This document shows positions 1 to 7,241 of a stretch of 64,000 bases of DNA, piece after piece. The position numbers and the translations under genes are program-made. The notes under the pieces are model-generated. The model worked only from the letters and a program-made list of their open reading frames with translations. It was not told the origin of the DNA and searched no databases. The stretch comes from Nocardiopsis xinjiangensis YIM 90004 (GTDB taxonomy: Bacteria; Actinomycetota; Actinomycetes; Streptosporangiales; Streptosporangiaceae): contig NZ_ANBE01000031.1 of the NCBI RefSeq assembly GCF_000341145.1, positions 65,425 through 129,424 of the forward strand. Direction: 5' to 3'. Every line of letters starts with the position of its first letter. Position 1 is the stretch's first letter.

Positions 1-9
1 GTCGCGCTC

Positions 10-25
10 CGGCCCGATCGGGCCG
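10..25 (-). terminator. Hairpin downstream of chaplin 1
   Basis: A perfect 6-bp GC stem (CGGCCC/GGGCCG) with a GATC loop lies 12 bases past the stop codon of the first chaplin gene. There is no clear U-run, as is common for actinobacterial terminators. Function is inferred from position only. Confidence 0.45.
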
Positions 26-36
26 CGGCCGAGGTG

Positions 37-279
37 TTACTTGTCCTTGACGGTCGCACCCGAGTCCACGCAGTTGGCGCCGGAGACGCCCAGGATCGCG
101 ATGGAGTTGCCGCAGACGTTGACCGGCACGTCCAGGTCGGCCACGAGCTGGTTGCCGGAGAGGACAGCGCCGTTGCCGGAGGTCGCGACGTCATCGGCGG
201 CCATGGCGGGAGCACCGGCGAACAGCACACCACCGGCGGCGGCAACGATGGCACTGGCAGCGAAAGCCTTCTTCAGCAT
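37..279 (-). CDS. Short chaplin, copy 1
   Basis: An 80-residue secreted chaplin, a small hydrophobic protein that in actinomycetes assembles into amyloid films on aerial hyphae and spores. A Sec signal peptide (residues 1-27, ending AMA before ADD) is followed by one chaplin domain beginning TSGNG, with SGNQ, two cysteines near 56 and 70, and the GANC-VDSGA ending. There is no sorting signal, so it should be a released short chaplin. The MLKKAF start is preceded by AGGAG; a longer in-frame ORF upstream has no such site. It is about 90% identical to two following copies, and its promoter carries the motif shared by all three. Confidence 0.93.
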   Translation of the reverse strand: MLKKAFAASAIVAAAGGVLFAGAPAMAADDVATSGNGAVLSGNQLVADLDVPVNVCGNSIAILGVSGANCVDSGATVKDK

Positions 280-342
280 GTATGTCTCCTGAATTCCCGG
301 CCGATGTGGGGCCGACCGGATGTTGACTATGTGTCGTAAGTC

Positions 343-375
343 GAGCACGCACAGTGCTCTTGTTCCATTCAGCCA
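343..375 (-). promoter_or_regulatory. Chaplin promoter inverted repeat plus TGGCTGAAT box, copy 1
   Basis: The 17-bp inverted repeat GAGCAC-N5-GTGCTC sits at 343-359, 63 bases upstream of the chaplin start. On the minus strand TGGCTGAAT (367-375) precedes it by 7 bases. The same arrangement recurs before the other two short chaplins. The remainder of the gap 280-655 shows no gene. Confidence 0.7.
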
Positions 376-655
376 CAACTGGTGTCTGCTCGTGACCGGA
401 ATCGCGGAACGTTTCTCAGCTGTGACCTGCTCAGATCGCGGAGAGTGTCGATTCATGTCGGAATTGTCGCCCTTTCCCAGTCCTTGATTTCGGACACAGG
501 AGGACAGGACTCCGACCCGACCGAAGGCACCCGACGCACAACAGAGGCGCCACCCCGCCATCACGGAATGACGCCCGTCTCACGCTCCTGGCACGGCCGC
601 CCGCCGGGGCCCCTCGGGGCGGACCGGCCGGACCCGAGCGTGCAAGCTCACGGCA

Positions 656-898
656 TTACCAGTCCTTGACGGTGGCGCCGGAGTCGACGCAGTTGGCGCC
701 GGAGACACCCAGGATCGCGATGGAGTTGCCGCAGACGTTGATGGGCGCGTCCACGTCGGCCACGAGCTGGTTGCCGGAGAGGATGCTGCCGTTGCCGGAA
801 GTCGCGACGTCATCGGCGGCCATGGCGGGAGCACCGGCGAACAGCACACCACCGGCGGCGGCAACGATGGCACTGGCAGCGAAAGCCTTCTTCAGCAT
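656..898 (-). CDS. Short chaplin, copy 2
   Basis: An 80-residue secreted short chaplin, nearly identical to its neighbours over the signal peptide (residues 1-27) and over the cysteine-bearing half of the mature domain. It differs mainly by SILS for AVLS, ADVDAPIN for ADLDVPVN, and a terminal W. Two cysteines are spaced as in typical chaplins. It begins at the MLKKAF codon behind GTAGGAG; a longer in-frame extension is unlikely. The gene is on the same strand as the other two copies but far enough away to have its own promoter, which carries the shared inverted repeat. Confidence 0.93.
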   Translation of the reverse strand: MLKKAFAASAIVAAAGGVLFAGAPAMAADDVATSGNGSILSGNQLVADVDAPINVCGNSIAILGVSGANCVDSGATVKDW

Positions 899-964
899 GT
901 TTTCTCCTACGGACCGGCCCCCGAGGGAACCAAACATCCGGAAATCGACGATTTGTATGACTGT

Positions 965-997
965 GAACACTCCCCGTGTTCAGAGACTATTGAGCCA
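965..997 (-). promoter_or_regulatory. Chaplin promoter inverted repeat plus TGGCTCAAT box, copy 2
   Basis: GAACAC-N5-GTGTTC is at 965-981, 66 bases upstream of the second chaplin. The box TGGCTCAAT (989-997, minus strand) lies 7 bases further upstream. Position and spacing match copies 1 and 3. The rest of 899-1177 has nothing else recognisable. Confidence 0.72.
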
Positions 998-1177
998 CAT
1001 ACACCGACCTCGCGGGGGCCGATTCCGAGAATTTTCTCCGACCGCGACCTGGAAGTATGACCTAACGTGACATCCCATGTCGGACATGGTGGAGCGAAGG
1101 GGAAACAAATCAGTGCCCATGTGTGCCATAGGTCACATGCTTCACAGGGCACGCAAGTACCCCAGGAACGACGAAAC

Positions 1178-1201
1178 GCCGCCCCACCGGAGCGGGGCGG
1201 C
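1178..1201 (-). terminator. Hairpin downstream of chaplin 3
   Basis: A perfect 8-bp stem (GCCGCCCC/GGGGCGGC) with an 8-base loop lies 27 bases after the stop codon of the third chaplin. On the minus strand it is followed by GTTTCG. It would end that transcript before chaplin 2. Confidence 0.65.
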
Positions 1202-1228
1202 GCTCACGCAGAACCAGACAGGCGGCTC

Positions 1229-1468
1229 CTAGTCGACGACCGTGGCGCCGGAGTCGACGCAGTTGGCGCCGGAGGCACCGAGGAGGGCGATGGAGTTGCC
1301 GCAGACGTTGATGGGCGCGTCCACGTCGGCCACGAGCTGGTTGCCGGAGAGGATGCTGCCGTTGCCGGAGGTCACGACGTCATCGGCGGCCATGGCGGGA
1401 GCACCGGCGAACAGCACACCACCGGCGGCGGCAACGATGGCGCTGGCAGCGAAAGCCTTCTTCAGCAT
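1229..1468 (-). CDS. Short chaplin, copy 3
   Basis: A 79-residue secreted short chaplin: signal peptide to about residue 27, then one chaplin domain with both cysteines (GANC and VCGN contexts). It differs from copy 2 by VVTSGNG, ALLGASG and a shortened VVD end. AGGAG lies 7 bases before the ATG. It has its own promoter motif and a downstream hairpin, so it is likely monocistronic. Three such copies in 1.5 kb indicate recent tandem duplication. Confidence 0.93.
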   Translation of the reverse strand: MLKKAFAASAIVAAAGGVLFAGAPAMAADDVVTSGNGSILSGNQLVADVDAPINVCGNSIALLGASGANCVDSGATVVD

Positions 1469-1529
1469 GTATGTCTCCTGAATGCCGGGGCTCGAGGCAC
1501 CGACGGTTGCTTACTTTTTGCAGCAATGA

Positions 1530-1561
1530 GAACACTCTTTGTGTTCGCTGTTATTCAGCCA
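1530..1561 (-). promoter_or_regulatory. Chaplin promoter inverted repeat plus TGGCTGAAT box, copy 3
   Basis: GAACAC-N5-GTGTTC is at 1530-1546, 61 bases upstream of the third chaplin. TGGCTGAAT (1553-1561, minus strand) lies 6 bases beyond it. The N5 spacer sequences differ between the three copies while the arms are kept, which argues for a binding site rather than mere duplication. Confidence 0.72.
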
Positions 1562-1621
1562 TATCCGTTCGCATGTGCGTCGATCGCCGTCGGCGTGTCG
1601 CGGGACTGCTGTCCGAAAACC

Positions 1622-3226
1622 TCAGGAGCCGCGGAGGTCGTCCCGCTCACGGGTCAGCGTGGCCCGGGTCGCCCAACGTTCTGTACCCGCCTCGGTGCCC
1701 CGCGCGCGACGTCCGTGCCCCGCGAGCGCGTCGAGGAGGGAGCGGGCATGGCCCGGTTCCACCCCCTGAGCGCGGCCTTCGGCAGGGCCGGGCGGGGTGT
1801 CCGCACCGACCGTCAAGCGCCCCGTGAGCCGGGACCACGGCCCCTCGGCCAGACGCAGTGCCTGCACCCGCTCCACGGGAACCACGTCGGTGGTCCGGCA
1901 GAAGATTCCGCGGGTGGTCACGAACAGGTACTCGTCGGCCCCGACATCGCTGTGACGCATACCGCCGCCGGAGGCCAACGGCACGGACACCGCGTCACTA
2001 CCCGGGAAGACCTCGTTGACCAGGGCGAACGCGCGGTGCCGGGGGGCCACCGGGAGCAAGGTCGCCGAGTCGCCCTGGCGGGCGCCCGCGTACCCGGCGA
2101 CGTTGGCCTCGACGCGGGCCACCCCGAGGGCCCTCCACAGGAGCGGTTCCACCACGCGCACTGCCTGGACCCGGCCGGGCGGAACGGTCTGCATCCGGCG
2201 CTGGAACATGCCGTAGCGCAGTCGGAGCCCGTCACCTGAGGTCGAGGCGTAGAAATCGGTGTAGCGGGTGAGCGGGCCCCAGAAGTGCCGCAGCAGACCG
2301 AGCACGAGTGGGACGACCGCACCGAAGACCCCCGGTTCCCCGAAGACCACACCCGCCGTCAACAGCATCAGCAGTGCCACGAAGGCCAACAGGACCGGGA
2401 CACGGAACAGCAGCGCACCCAGCAGCAACGGGAACGGCAGGCGGTAGAAGGGCCACTCGGGGGCCTCGGGGGCACGCCCGGGCAGACCGGCGGCGTGCGC
2501 CAGTACAGCGACGCGCATGCGTTCGGCGAGTTCGTGGCGCAGGCACGGGAGGCGGACGACGCTGCCGTCGCCCCCGGCCAGTTCCACCCGTAGTTCGGCC
2601 AGGCCGAAGACCTGCATGAGCAACGGGCGCACCACGTCGACCGCCTGGAGCCGGCTCAACGGGATCTCACGGGAGCCGCGCAGGAGGAGTCCGCTGTGCA
2701 CCACGAGGTGGTCCTCGCGCAGCCCGAACGTGGCGTACCACCACGCGGGCAGGCAGTAGGCGAGCGTTCCGAAGAGCACCGCGACCGTCATCATGAGGAC
2801 CCAGTCGAACCCGAACTGGCCCAGGATCGGCCCCGCGAGCGCGGCGAACACCAACGTGACGGCGACGACCTGGAACAGGATGATGATCCAGTGGGCGCGG
2901 AAGACCCCCGTGGTCACGTCCCCCAAGGGCCTGGGCGGCGGGGCGGCGTACCACTGGCCTTGTGGGGCGGGCGGCCCGGTCGGCGGCGGGGCCCACTGAG
3001 GCGCGGGCCCGCTGGACGAGAGGGACGGACCTTGCGGGTACTGGGGGTACTGGGGCCCCGGTGTGCCCTGCGGATGGTGCGGCCCCTGCGGCGGGTACAC
3101 CCACCCTTCCGGCGGTGATCCTGGCGGTGGTCCGCCGCCGGGCGGGACCCATCCCCCGTTCTGCGGGGGCCTCTGCCCGTACCCGCGGTCTGCGTCACCG
3201 TCTTCCGGCTGTGCTGGTCCGTGCAC
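1622..3226 (-). CDS. PH-domain membrane protein (YdbT-like)
   Basis: A 534-residue membrane protein of the bacterial PH-like (bPH_2, formerly DUF304) family, function unknown. The first ~90 residues are rich in Pro, Gly and Gln. Pairs of membrane segments follow near 110-165 and 270-320. Three PH-like modules are visible, each with a short strand pattern and an arginine-valine repeat (LSRLQAVDV, PGRVQAVRV, VERVQALRL). It starts with GTG directly after the TAG stop of the smaller PH-domain gene. That pairing mirrors ydbS-ydbT of Bacillus, whose products have been linked to defence against class IIa-like peptides; the link here is by homology only. Confidence 0.8.
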   Translation of the reverse strand: MHGPAQPEDGDADRGYGQRPPQNGGWVPPGGGPPPGSPPEGWVYPPQGPHHPQGTPGPQYPQYPQGPSLSSSGPAPQWAPPPTGPPAPQGQWYAAPPPRPLGDVTTGVFRAHWIIILFQVVAVTLVFAALAGPILGQFGFDWVLMMTVAVLFGTLAYCLPAWWYATFGLREDHLVVHSGLLLRGSREIPLSRLQAVDVVRPLLMQVFGLAELRVELAGGDGSVVRLPCLRHELAERMRVAVLAHAAGLPGRAPEAPEWPFYRLPFPLLLGALLFRVPVLLAFVALLMLLTAGVVFGEPGVFGAVVPLVLGLLRHFWGPLTRYTDFYASTSGDGLRLRYGMFQRRMQTVPPGRVQAVRVVEPLLWRALGVARVEANVAGYAGARQGDSATLLPVAPRHRAFALVNEVFPGSDAVSVPLASGGGMRHSDVGADEYLFVTTRGIFCRTTDVVPVERVQALRLAEGPWSRLTGRLTVGADTPPGPAEGRAQGVEPGHARSLLDALAGHGRRARGTEAGTERWATRATLTRERDDLRGS

Positions 3227-3769
3227 CTACAACCCCGTCGAGAAGCTCTCGCTGCGCGCCGCGAGACGGCCCCGCAACTGGACGGCCTGCTCCAGTGGCA
3301 GGCCGAGGACCTTGGTATCGGCGGTACTGGCCGCCGTGCGGATACGCACCGTCGCGATGCCCAGGGCCTGTTCCAGGAGATCGGCCGTCATGTCGACGAC
3401 CTGCATACGCCCGTAGGGCACCACCACGAGCTGGCGGAGGAGGACCCCGTAGGTCAGGTACAGCTCCGACTGCGCCTCGACGAATCCCCACGAGCGTTGG
3501 AAGGCACCGGCCACGAAACAGCTGACGACGAACGCCGCGCCCACGGCCACGGCCCACGCCAGGGCCCACATCCATCCGCCCCACACCATCGCCATGACAC
3601 TGCCCAGGCCGCCCACGAGCAAGCAGACGCCCGCGGCGGCCACGCGGCGGTACCACGCCAGTGCCCCGGGCAGCCGGGTCCACCGTGTGCCCTCGGGCGG
3701 GTCGAAGGGCCCCGGGGGCCGCACGGGCCCGGGGGGCGTGTCCGGCTGTGACGGCTCGCTGCTCTCCAC
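3227..3769 (-). CDS. PH-domain membrane protein (YdbS-like)
   Basis: A protein of about 180 residues: a proline-rich N-terminus, two membrane helices (about 45-90), then one bPH_2 domain with the family signature YGRMQVVDM and a terminal TKVLGLP-type stretch. It ends base-to-base against the start of the larger YdbT-like gene, so the two should be co-translated and may form one complex. The start is uncertain: the long frame runs back under the upstream gene, and the GTG chosen here is the first plausible codon after that gene ends. A TTG 12 bases upstream is an alternative. Confidence 0.75.
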   Translation of the reverse strand: MESSEPSQPDTPPGPVRPPGPFDPPEGTRWTRLPGALAWYRRVAAAGVCLLVGGLGSVMAMVWGGWMWALAWAVAVGAAFVVSCFVAGAFQRSWGFVEAQSELYLTYGVLLRQLVVVPYGRMQVVDMTADLLEQALGIATVRIRTAASTADTKVLGLPLEQAVQLRGRLAARSESFSTGL

Positions 3770-3840
3770 GAGGCCAGTCAACCATCTGTGCGCAACACCC
3801 CGGTGCACCGTCCCGCCGCGTGGCCGCCCCCGCGTCCCTG

Positions 3841-4320
3841 TCAGGAAGAGGCGTCGTCGTCGCGGTCGTCGTCGGGCACACGGCAGCTCTGCTCCAGGTA
3901 CAGGGCGGCGGCCAGAAGCAGCCCGGAGGCCGCGGCGGTGCCCAGGGAGTTGAGGAAGACCTCGCGGTGCACGGGCAGGGCGAGAGTCTCCACCAGCGGC
4001 AGGACGAGCCCCACGAAGAAACCCGCGGCGAGCGCGGCGAGCACCGCACTCGCCTTGGCGAGTGCCAACAGGCGGGCTGCGCTGAGCGGCTCCATGGGCT
4101 CGGTTCCGGGATCGCGCCGGACCCGGCGCCGGGTCCGGCCTCCGGTGAACAGCTCGGCCAACACCAGCAAGAGCAGGGTCGGGATCGCCGACCACGGCAC
4201 CATCGGGATCCCCGCGACGACCTGGTCGACCAGGAGCCCCAGCAGCACCCCGCACACTGCGAGCAGCGTCGGCAGACGCCACCCGGTGGGTGCGAGGCGC
4301 TGCTGTGGGTCCTCGGGCAT
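3841..4320 (-). CDS. DUF3180 membrane protein
   Basis: A 159-residue integral membrane protein with four predicted helices, matching the actinobacterial DUF3180 family that sits beside the folate genes. Function is unknown. The ATG overlaps the folK stop by one base (TGATG), indicating translational coupling. A tail of Asp residues ends the protein. The frame extends upstream inside folK, but the coupled ATG is the sensible start. Confidence 0.8.
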   Translation of the reverse strand: MPEDPQQRLAPTGWRLPTLLAVCGVLLGLLVDQVVAGIPMVPWSAIPTLLLLVLAELFTGGRTRRRVRRDPGTEPMEPLSAARLLALAKASAVLAALAAGFFVGLVLPLVETLALPVHREVFLNSLGTAAASGLLLAAALYLEQSCRVPDDDRDDDASS

Positions 4321-4835
4321 CAGGTCCCCCGCGGCAGGGACAGCGCCAGGTCGTCCCGGCGCTCCAGATCCTGGTCCTCGCCGATCCGCGTCAGGAGGTC
4401 GGGGACCGGGCCGTGCCCAGGGAGCTCGGCGCCGGGGTCGGCCTCCAGCCACGGGCGCAGCACGAACGCGCGCTCGTGGGCGCGCGGGTGCGGCAGGGTC
4501 AGCTCCGGGTCCTCGGAGCGTGTGCCACCGAAGACGATGACGTCCACGTCCAGGGTGCGCGGGCCCCAGCGCACCTCACGGACCCGGTCGAACTCCTGCT
4601 CGGTGCGCTGGGCGCGGGCCAGGAGTTCACGCGGGGACCCGCCGGAGTCCACGAGCAGTACCGCGTTGAGGAACGCCCCCTGCTCGGGCCCACCCACCGG
4701 GGCGGTCTCGAACACCGGGGACACCGCCACCGCACGAGGTGCGTCCGGCCCCGCCAGCAGCGCGTCGACCGCGCCCTGGAGCGTCGCCCTCCGGTCCCCC
4801 AGGTTCGATCCGAGGGACAGTACCGCCGTGGTCAC
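4320..4835 (-). CDS. folK: 2-amino-4-hydroxy-6-hydroxymethyldihydropteridine pyrophosphokinase
   Basis: HPPK transfers pyrophosphate from ATP to 6-hydroxymethyl-dihydropterin, the step before dihydropteroate synthesis. The 171 residues carry the family signatures LGSNLGDR near the N-terminus, the pterin-pocket stretch SPVFETAPVGGPEQ, the FDRVREVRWGPRTLDVDVI signature and HPRAHERAFVL. The GTG start overlaps the folB stop by four bases (GTGA). Length is normal for the family. Confidence 0.95.
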   Translation of the reverse strand: MTTAVLSLGSNLGDRRATLQGAVDALLAGPDAPRAVAVSPVFETAPVGGPEQGAFLNAVLLVDSGGSPRELLARAQRTEQEFDRVREVRWGPRTLDVDVIVFGGTRSEDPELTLPHPRAHERAFVLRPWLEADPGAELPGHGPVPDLLTRIGEDQDLERRDDLALSLPRGT

Positions 4836-5203
4836 CGTTCCTCCTCACGCCGTCGGTCGACGGTCACCGCCACGTCCTCGAACTCGTGCTCGATGGGAGC
4901 AGACGGTTTGTGCACGGTCAGCTCGACCCGTTCCACGGGCTCCTGGGCCAGACACACCCGGGCCAGACGCTCCGCGAGGGTCTCGATCAGGTCGACGGGC
5001 TCGCCCGTGAGGACCTCCACGAGCCGGTCGGCGAGCTTCCCGTAGTGCACGGTGTCCTCGACGTCGTCGGAGACGGCGGCCGGGGCGGCGTCCACGTGCA
5101 GAACGGCGTCCACGACGAAGACCTGGCCTTGGCGGCGTTCGAAGTCGAACACGCCGTGGTGGCCGACCGCTCGCAGCCCGCGCAGGGTGATGCGGTCAGG
5201 CAT
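4832..5203 (-). CDS. folB: Dihydroneopterin aldolase
   Basis: Converts 7,8-dihydroneopterin to 6-hydroxymethyl-dihydropterin and glycolaldehyde. The 123 residues contain LRGLRAVGHHGVFDFERRQGQ at the N-terminus, the VHYGKLADRLV segment, the LIETLAERLA helix and the VHKPSAPI motif with its conserved lysine. The ATG is inside the 3' end of the NTF2-like gene (8-base overlap), and its stop overlaps the folK start. The frame runs on upstream as a shadow of that neighbour, so the ATG at MPDRITL is preferred. Confidence 0.94.
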   Translation of the reverse strand: MPDRITLRGLRAVGHHGVFDFERRQGQVFVVDAVLHVDAAPAAVSDDVEDTVHYGKLADRLVEVLTGEPVDLIETLAERLARVCLAQEPVERVELTVHKPSAPIEHEFEDVAVTVDRRREEER

Positions 5204-5648
5204 CCGTGGTGCCCCCCGCTTCCTCGTCCTCCTCCATGAGGACCGGCGAGGCGTGGTGCGACCACAGCCGCCATCCGTGCTCGGTGTCGACGAACAGGTT
5301 GGTGGTGACCACCTGGCCGCCGGCGACGAACCCGGGGCTGTCGTCCTCGGCCGTGAGCACGTTCTCCTCGCAGGTGACCATGGCGATGCCACCGGACACA
5401 CCGATGTGGGTCTCGGTGAGCACGTACTGGATGTAGGTCACATTGGCCATGATCAGCGACCAGGCCCGCATGATCTCGGCACGGCCGCGCAGCAGGGGCC
5501 ATCCGGGGTTGACGCACACCAGGTCGGGGGCCTCGTGCTCCTCGGCCCAGACCGAGCGCATCAGGTCGATGTCGCCGTTCTCGATGGCGCTGTAGAACTG
5601 CGCGTTGGCCTCTGCCACGCTCTCCATGACCTCTTGCCGCGAACTCAC
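5196..5648 (-). CDS. NTF2/SnoaL-like family protein
   Basis: A 150-residue protein with the cone-shaped NTF2-like fold expected from residues such as NAQFYSAIENGDIDLMRSVWAEE, the VNPGWPLLRGRAEIMRAW segment and a C-terminal DTEHGWRLWSHHASPV strand. Proteins of this type often sit between folP and folB in actinobacteria; a catalytic role has not been shown. The GTG start overlaps the folP stop (GTGA) and the stop overlaps the folB start, so it is translationally embedded in the folate operon. Confidence 0.85.
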   Translation of the reverse strand: MSSRQEVMESVAEANAQFYSAIENGDIDLMRSVWAEEHEAPDLVCVNPGWPLLRGRAEIMRAWSLIMANVTYIQYVLTETHIGVSGGIAMVTCEENVLTAEDDSPGFVAGGQVVTTNLFVDTEHGWRLWSHHASPVLMEEDEEAGGTTDA

Positions 5649-6550
5649 AGGCCACCCCGGTCGGTCTCGGGCTCGCGGCCCTCGTCCAGGCGGGTGCCGC
5701 CGTCGGACCAGGCCGCGGCCACCCGGACGGCGTCGGCGTTGGGTCGCACGTCGTGCACCCGCACCGCCCAGGCGCCGCGGTCGGCCGACAGGGTGGTGAC
5801 GGCGGCAGTGGCGGAGTCGCACTCGGTGAAGGGGCGGTCCTCCGCCTTGGGGTCACCGAGCAGGCGGCTCAGGAAACGTTTGCGGGAACCGGCCACCAGA
5901 ACGGGGCGCCCGAGTTCGTGGAACCGTTCGAGCTGGTGGAGCAGCGCCCAGTTGTGCGCCGGCTCGGGGCGTTTGGAAAAGCCCAGTCCCGGATCCAGGA
6001 CGATCTGGTCGGGGGTGACACCTGAACTGATCATGGCCTCCATACGGTCTCGGAGCTCATCGAGGACCTCCTGCACGACATCCGTGTACACGGCACGGCT
6101 CTGCATGTCATGACTATGCCCACGCCAGTGCATCAACACGTACGCCACACCGGAAGAGGCCACGAGACGCGCCATGTCGGGGTCGGCCAGCCCGCCGCTC
6201 ACGTCGTTGACCAGCACGGCCCCGGCCTCGACGGCTCGTTCGGCCACACGGGCGCGCATGGTGTCGACGCTGACGGCCACACCACCGGCGGCCAGTTCAC
6301 GCACCACGGGAACGACGCGTCGCAGTTCCTCCTCGGCCGACACCCGCTGGGCGCCGGGCCGGGTGGACTCACCGCCCACGTCGATGATGTCGGCCCCTTC
6401 TGCGACCAGGCGCAGACCGTGTTCGACCGCTCGGCCGTGGTCGAACCATGAGCCGCCGTCGGAGAAGGAGTCGGGGGTGACGTTGACGACCCCCATGACC
6501 TGGCACCGCCCGTGTTCGGGCAGGCCGGGAACTGTGTGATTCGGCCCCAT
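5645..6550 (-). CDS. folP: Dihydropteroate synthase
   Basis: Condenses 6-hydroxymethyl-dihydropterin pyrophosphate with p-aminobenzoate; this is the sulfonamide target. The 301 residues form a TIM barrel with the two signatures VMGVVNVTPDSFSDGG near residue 20 and DIIDVGGESTRPGA near 60. VLDPGLGFSK and LVAGSRKRFL (substrate loops) and the final VRVHDV strand are also present. ATG at 6550 is chosen; a TTG nine bases upstream lies nearer an AGGG and cannot be excluded. A very strong hairpin separates this gene from folE. Confidence 0.95.
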   Translation of the reverse strand: MGPNHTVPGLPEHGRCQVMGVVNVTPDSFSDGGSWFDHGRAVEHGLRLVAEGADIIDVGGESTRPGAQRVSAEEELRRVVPVVRELAAGGVAVSVDTMRARVAERAVEAGAVLVNDVSGGLADPDMARLVASSGVAYVLMHWRGHSHDMQSRAVYTDVVQEVLDELRDRMEAMISSGVTPDQIVLDPGLGFSKRPEPAHNWALLHQLERFHELGRPVLVAGSRKRFLSRLLGDPKAEDRPFTECDSATAAVTTLSADRGAWAVRVHDVRPNADAVRVAAAWSDGGTRLDEGREPETDRGGL

Positions 6551-6573
6551 GGGAATCAACCCTACGTGCAGGC

Positions 6574-6607
6574 GGCGGGGCCGGGGGCGCTCGCCCCCGG
6601 CCCCGCC
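6574..6607 (-). terminator. 16-bp perfect hairpin between folE and folP
   Basis: A perfect 16-bp GC-rich inverted repeat with a two-base centre lies between the folE stop and the folP start. Its position suggests it ends or attenuates the ftsH-folE transcript so that folP is expressed separately. There is no following T-run. Confidence 0.65.
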
Positions 6608-6641
6608 GGTCGTTCGGTCGCCGGGACGGTGAGGAGCCGTC

Positions 6642-7241
6642 TCAGCGGTGGTCGAAGATGAGGCTCATGGCCTCGGACCGCGTGCGGTCGCTGGCACGGA
6701 AGGCGCCCCTGACCGCGGAGGTCACGGTCTTGGCTCCGGGCTTGCGGATACCGCGCATGGACATGCACAGGTGCTCGGCCTCCACCACGACGATGACGCC
6801 GCGCGGGTCGAGGTAGTCCATGATGGCGTCGGCGACCTGCCCGGTCAGGCGCTCCTGCACCTGCGGGCGGCGCGCGTAGACGTCCACGAGCCGGGCCAAC
6901 TTGCTCAGGCCGGTGATGCGCCCGTCCGCGCCGGGGATGTAACCCACGTGCGCGACCCCGTAGAAGGGCACGAGGTGGTGCTCACAAGTGGAGTAGAGCT
7001 CGATGTCCTTGACCAGGACCATCTCTTCGTGGTCGGCCTCGAAGGCCGTGGTGAGCACGTCTCCGGGTTTTTGGCCCAGGCCGGCGAACTGCTCCTCGTA
7101 GGCCCGGGCGACCCGTGACGGGGTCTGCTGGAGCCCGTCACGGTCGGGGTCCTCCCCGATCGCCAGGAGAATCTCCCGCACGGCGTTCTCGATACGGGCG
7201 TGGTCGACGTGTCTGGGAGGAATGTCCTCGACCTCGCTCAC
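6642..7241 (-). CDS. folE: GTP cyclohydrolase I
   Basis: Converts GTP to 7,8-dihydroneopterin triphosphate, the first step of folate synthesis. The 199 residues show the zinc-site region [35 protein letters not shown] and the [16 protein letters not shown] stretch that supplies the last zinc cysteine and a GTP-binding arginine. It starts with a GTG that overlaps the ftsH stop by four bases, so ftsH and folE are translationally coupled, a common actinobacterial pairing. Confidence 0.96.
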   Translation of the reverse strand: MSEVEDIPPRHVDHARIENAVREILLAIGEDPDRDGLQQTPSRVARAYEEQFAGLGQKPGDVLTTAFEADHEEMVLVKDIELYSTCEHHLVPFYGVAHVGYIPGADGRITGLSKLARLVDVYARRPQVQERLTGQVADAIMDYLDPRGVIVVVEAEHLCMSMRGIRKPGAKTVTSAVRGAFRASDRTRSEAMSLIFDHR

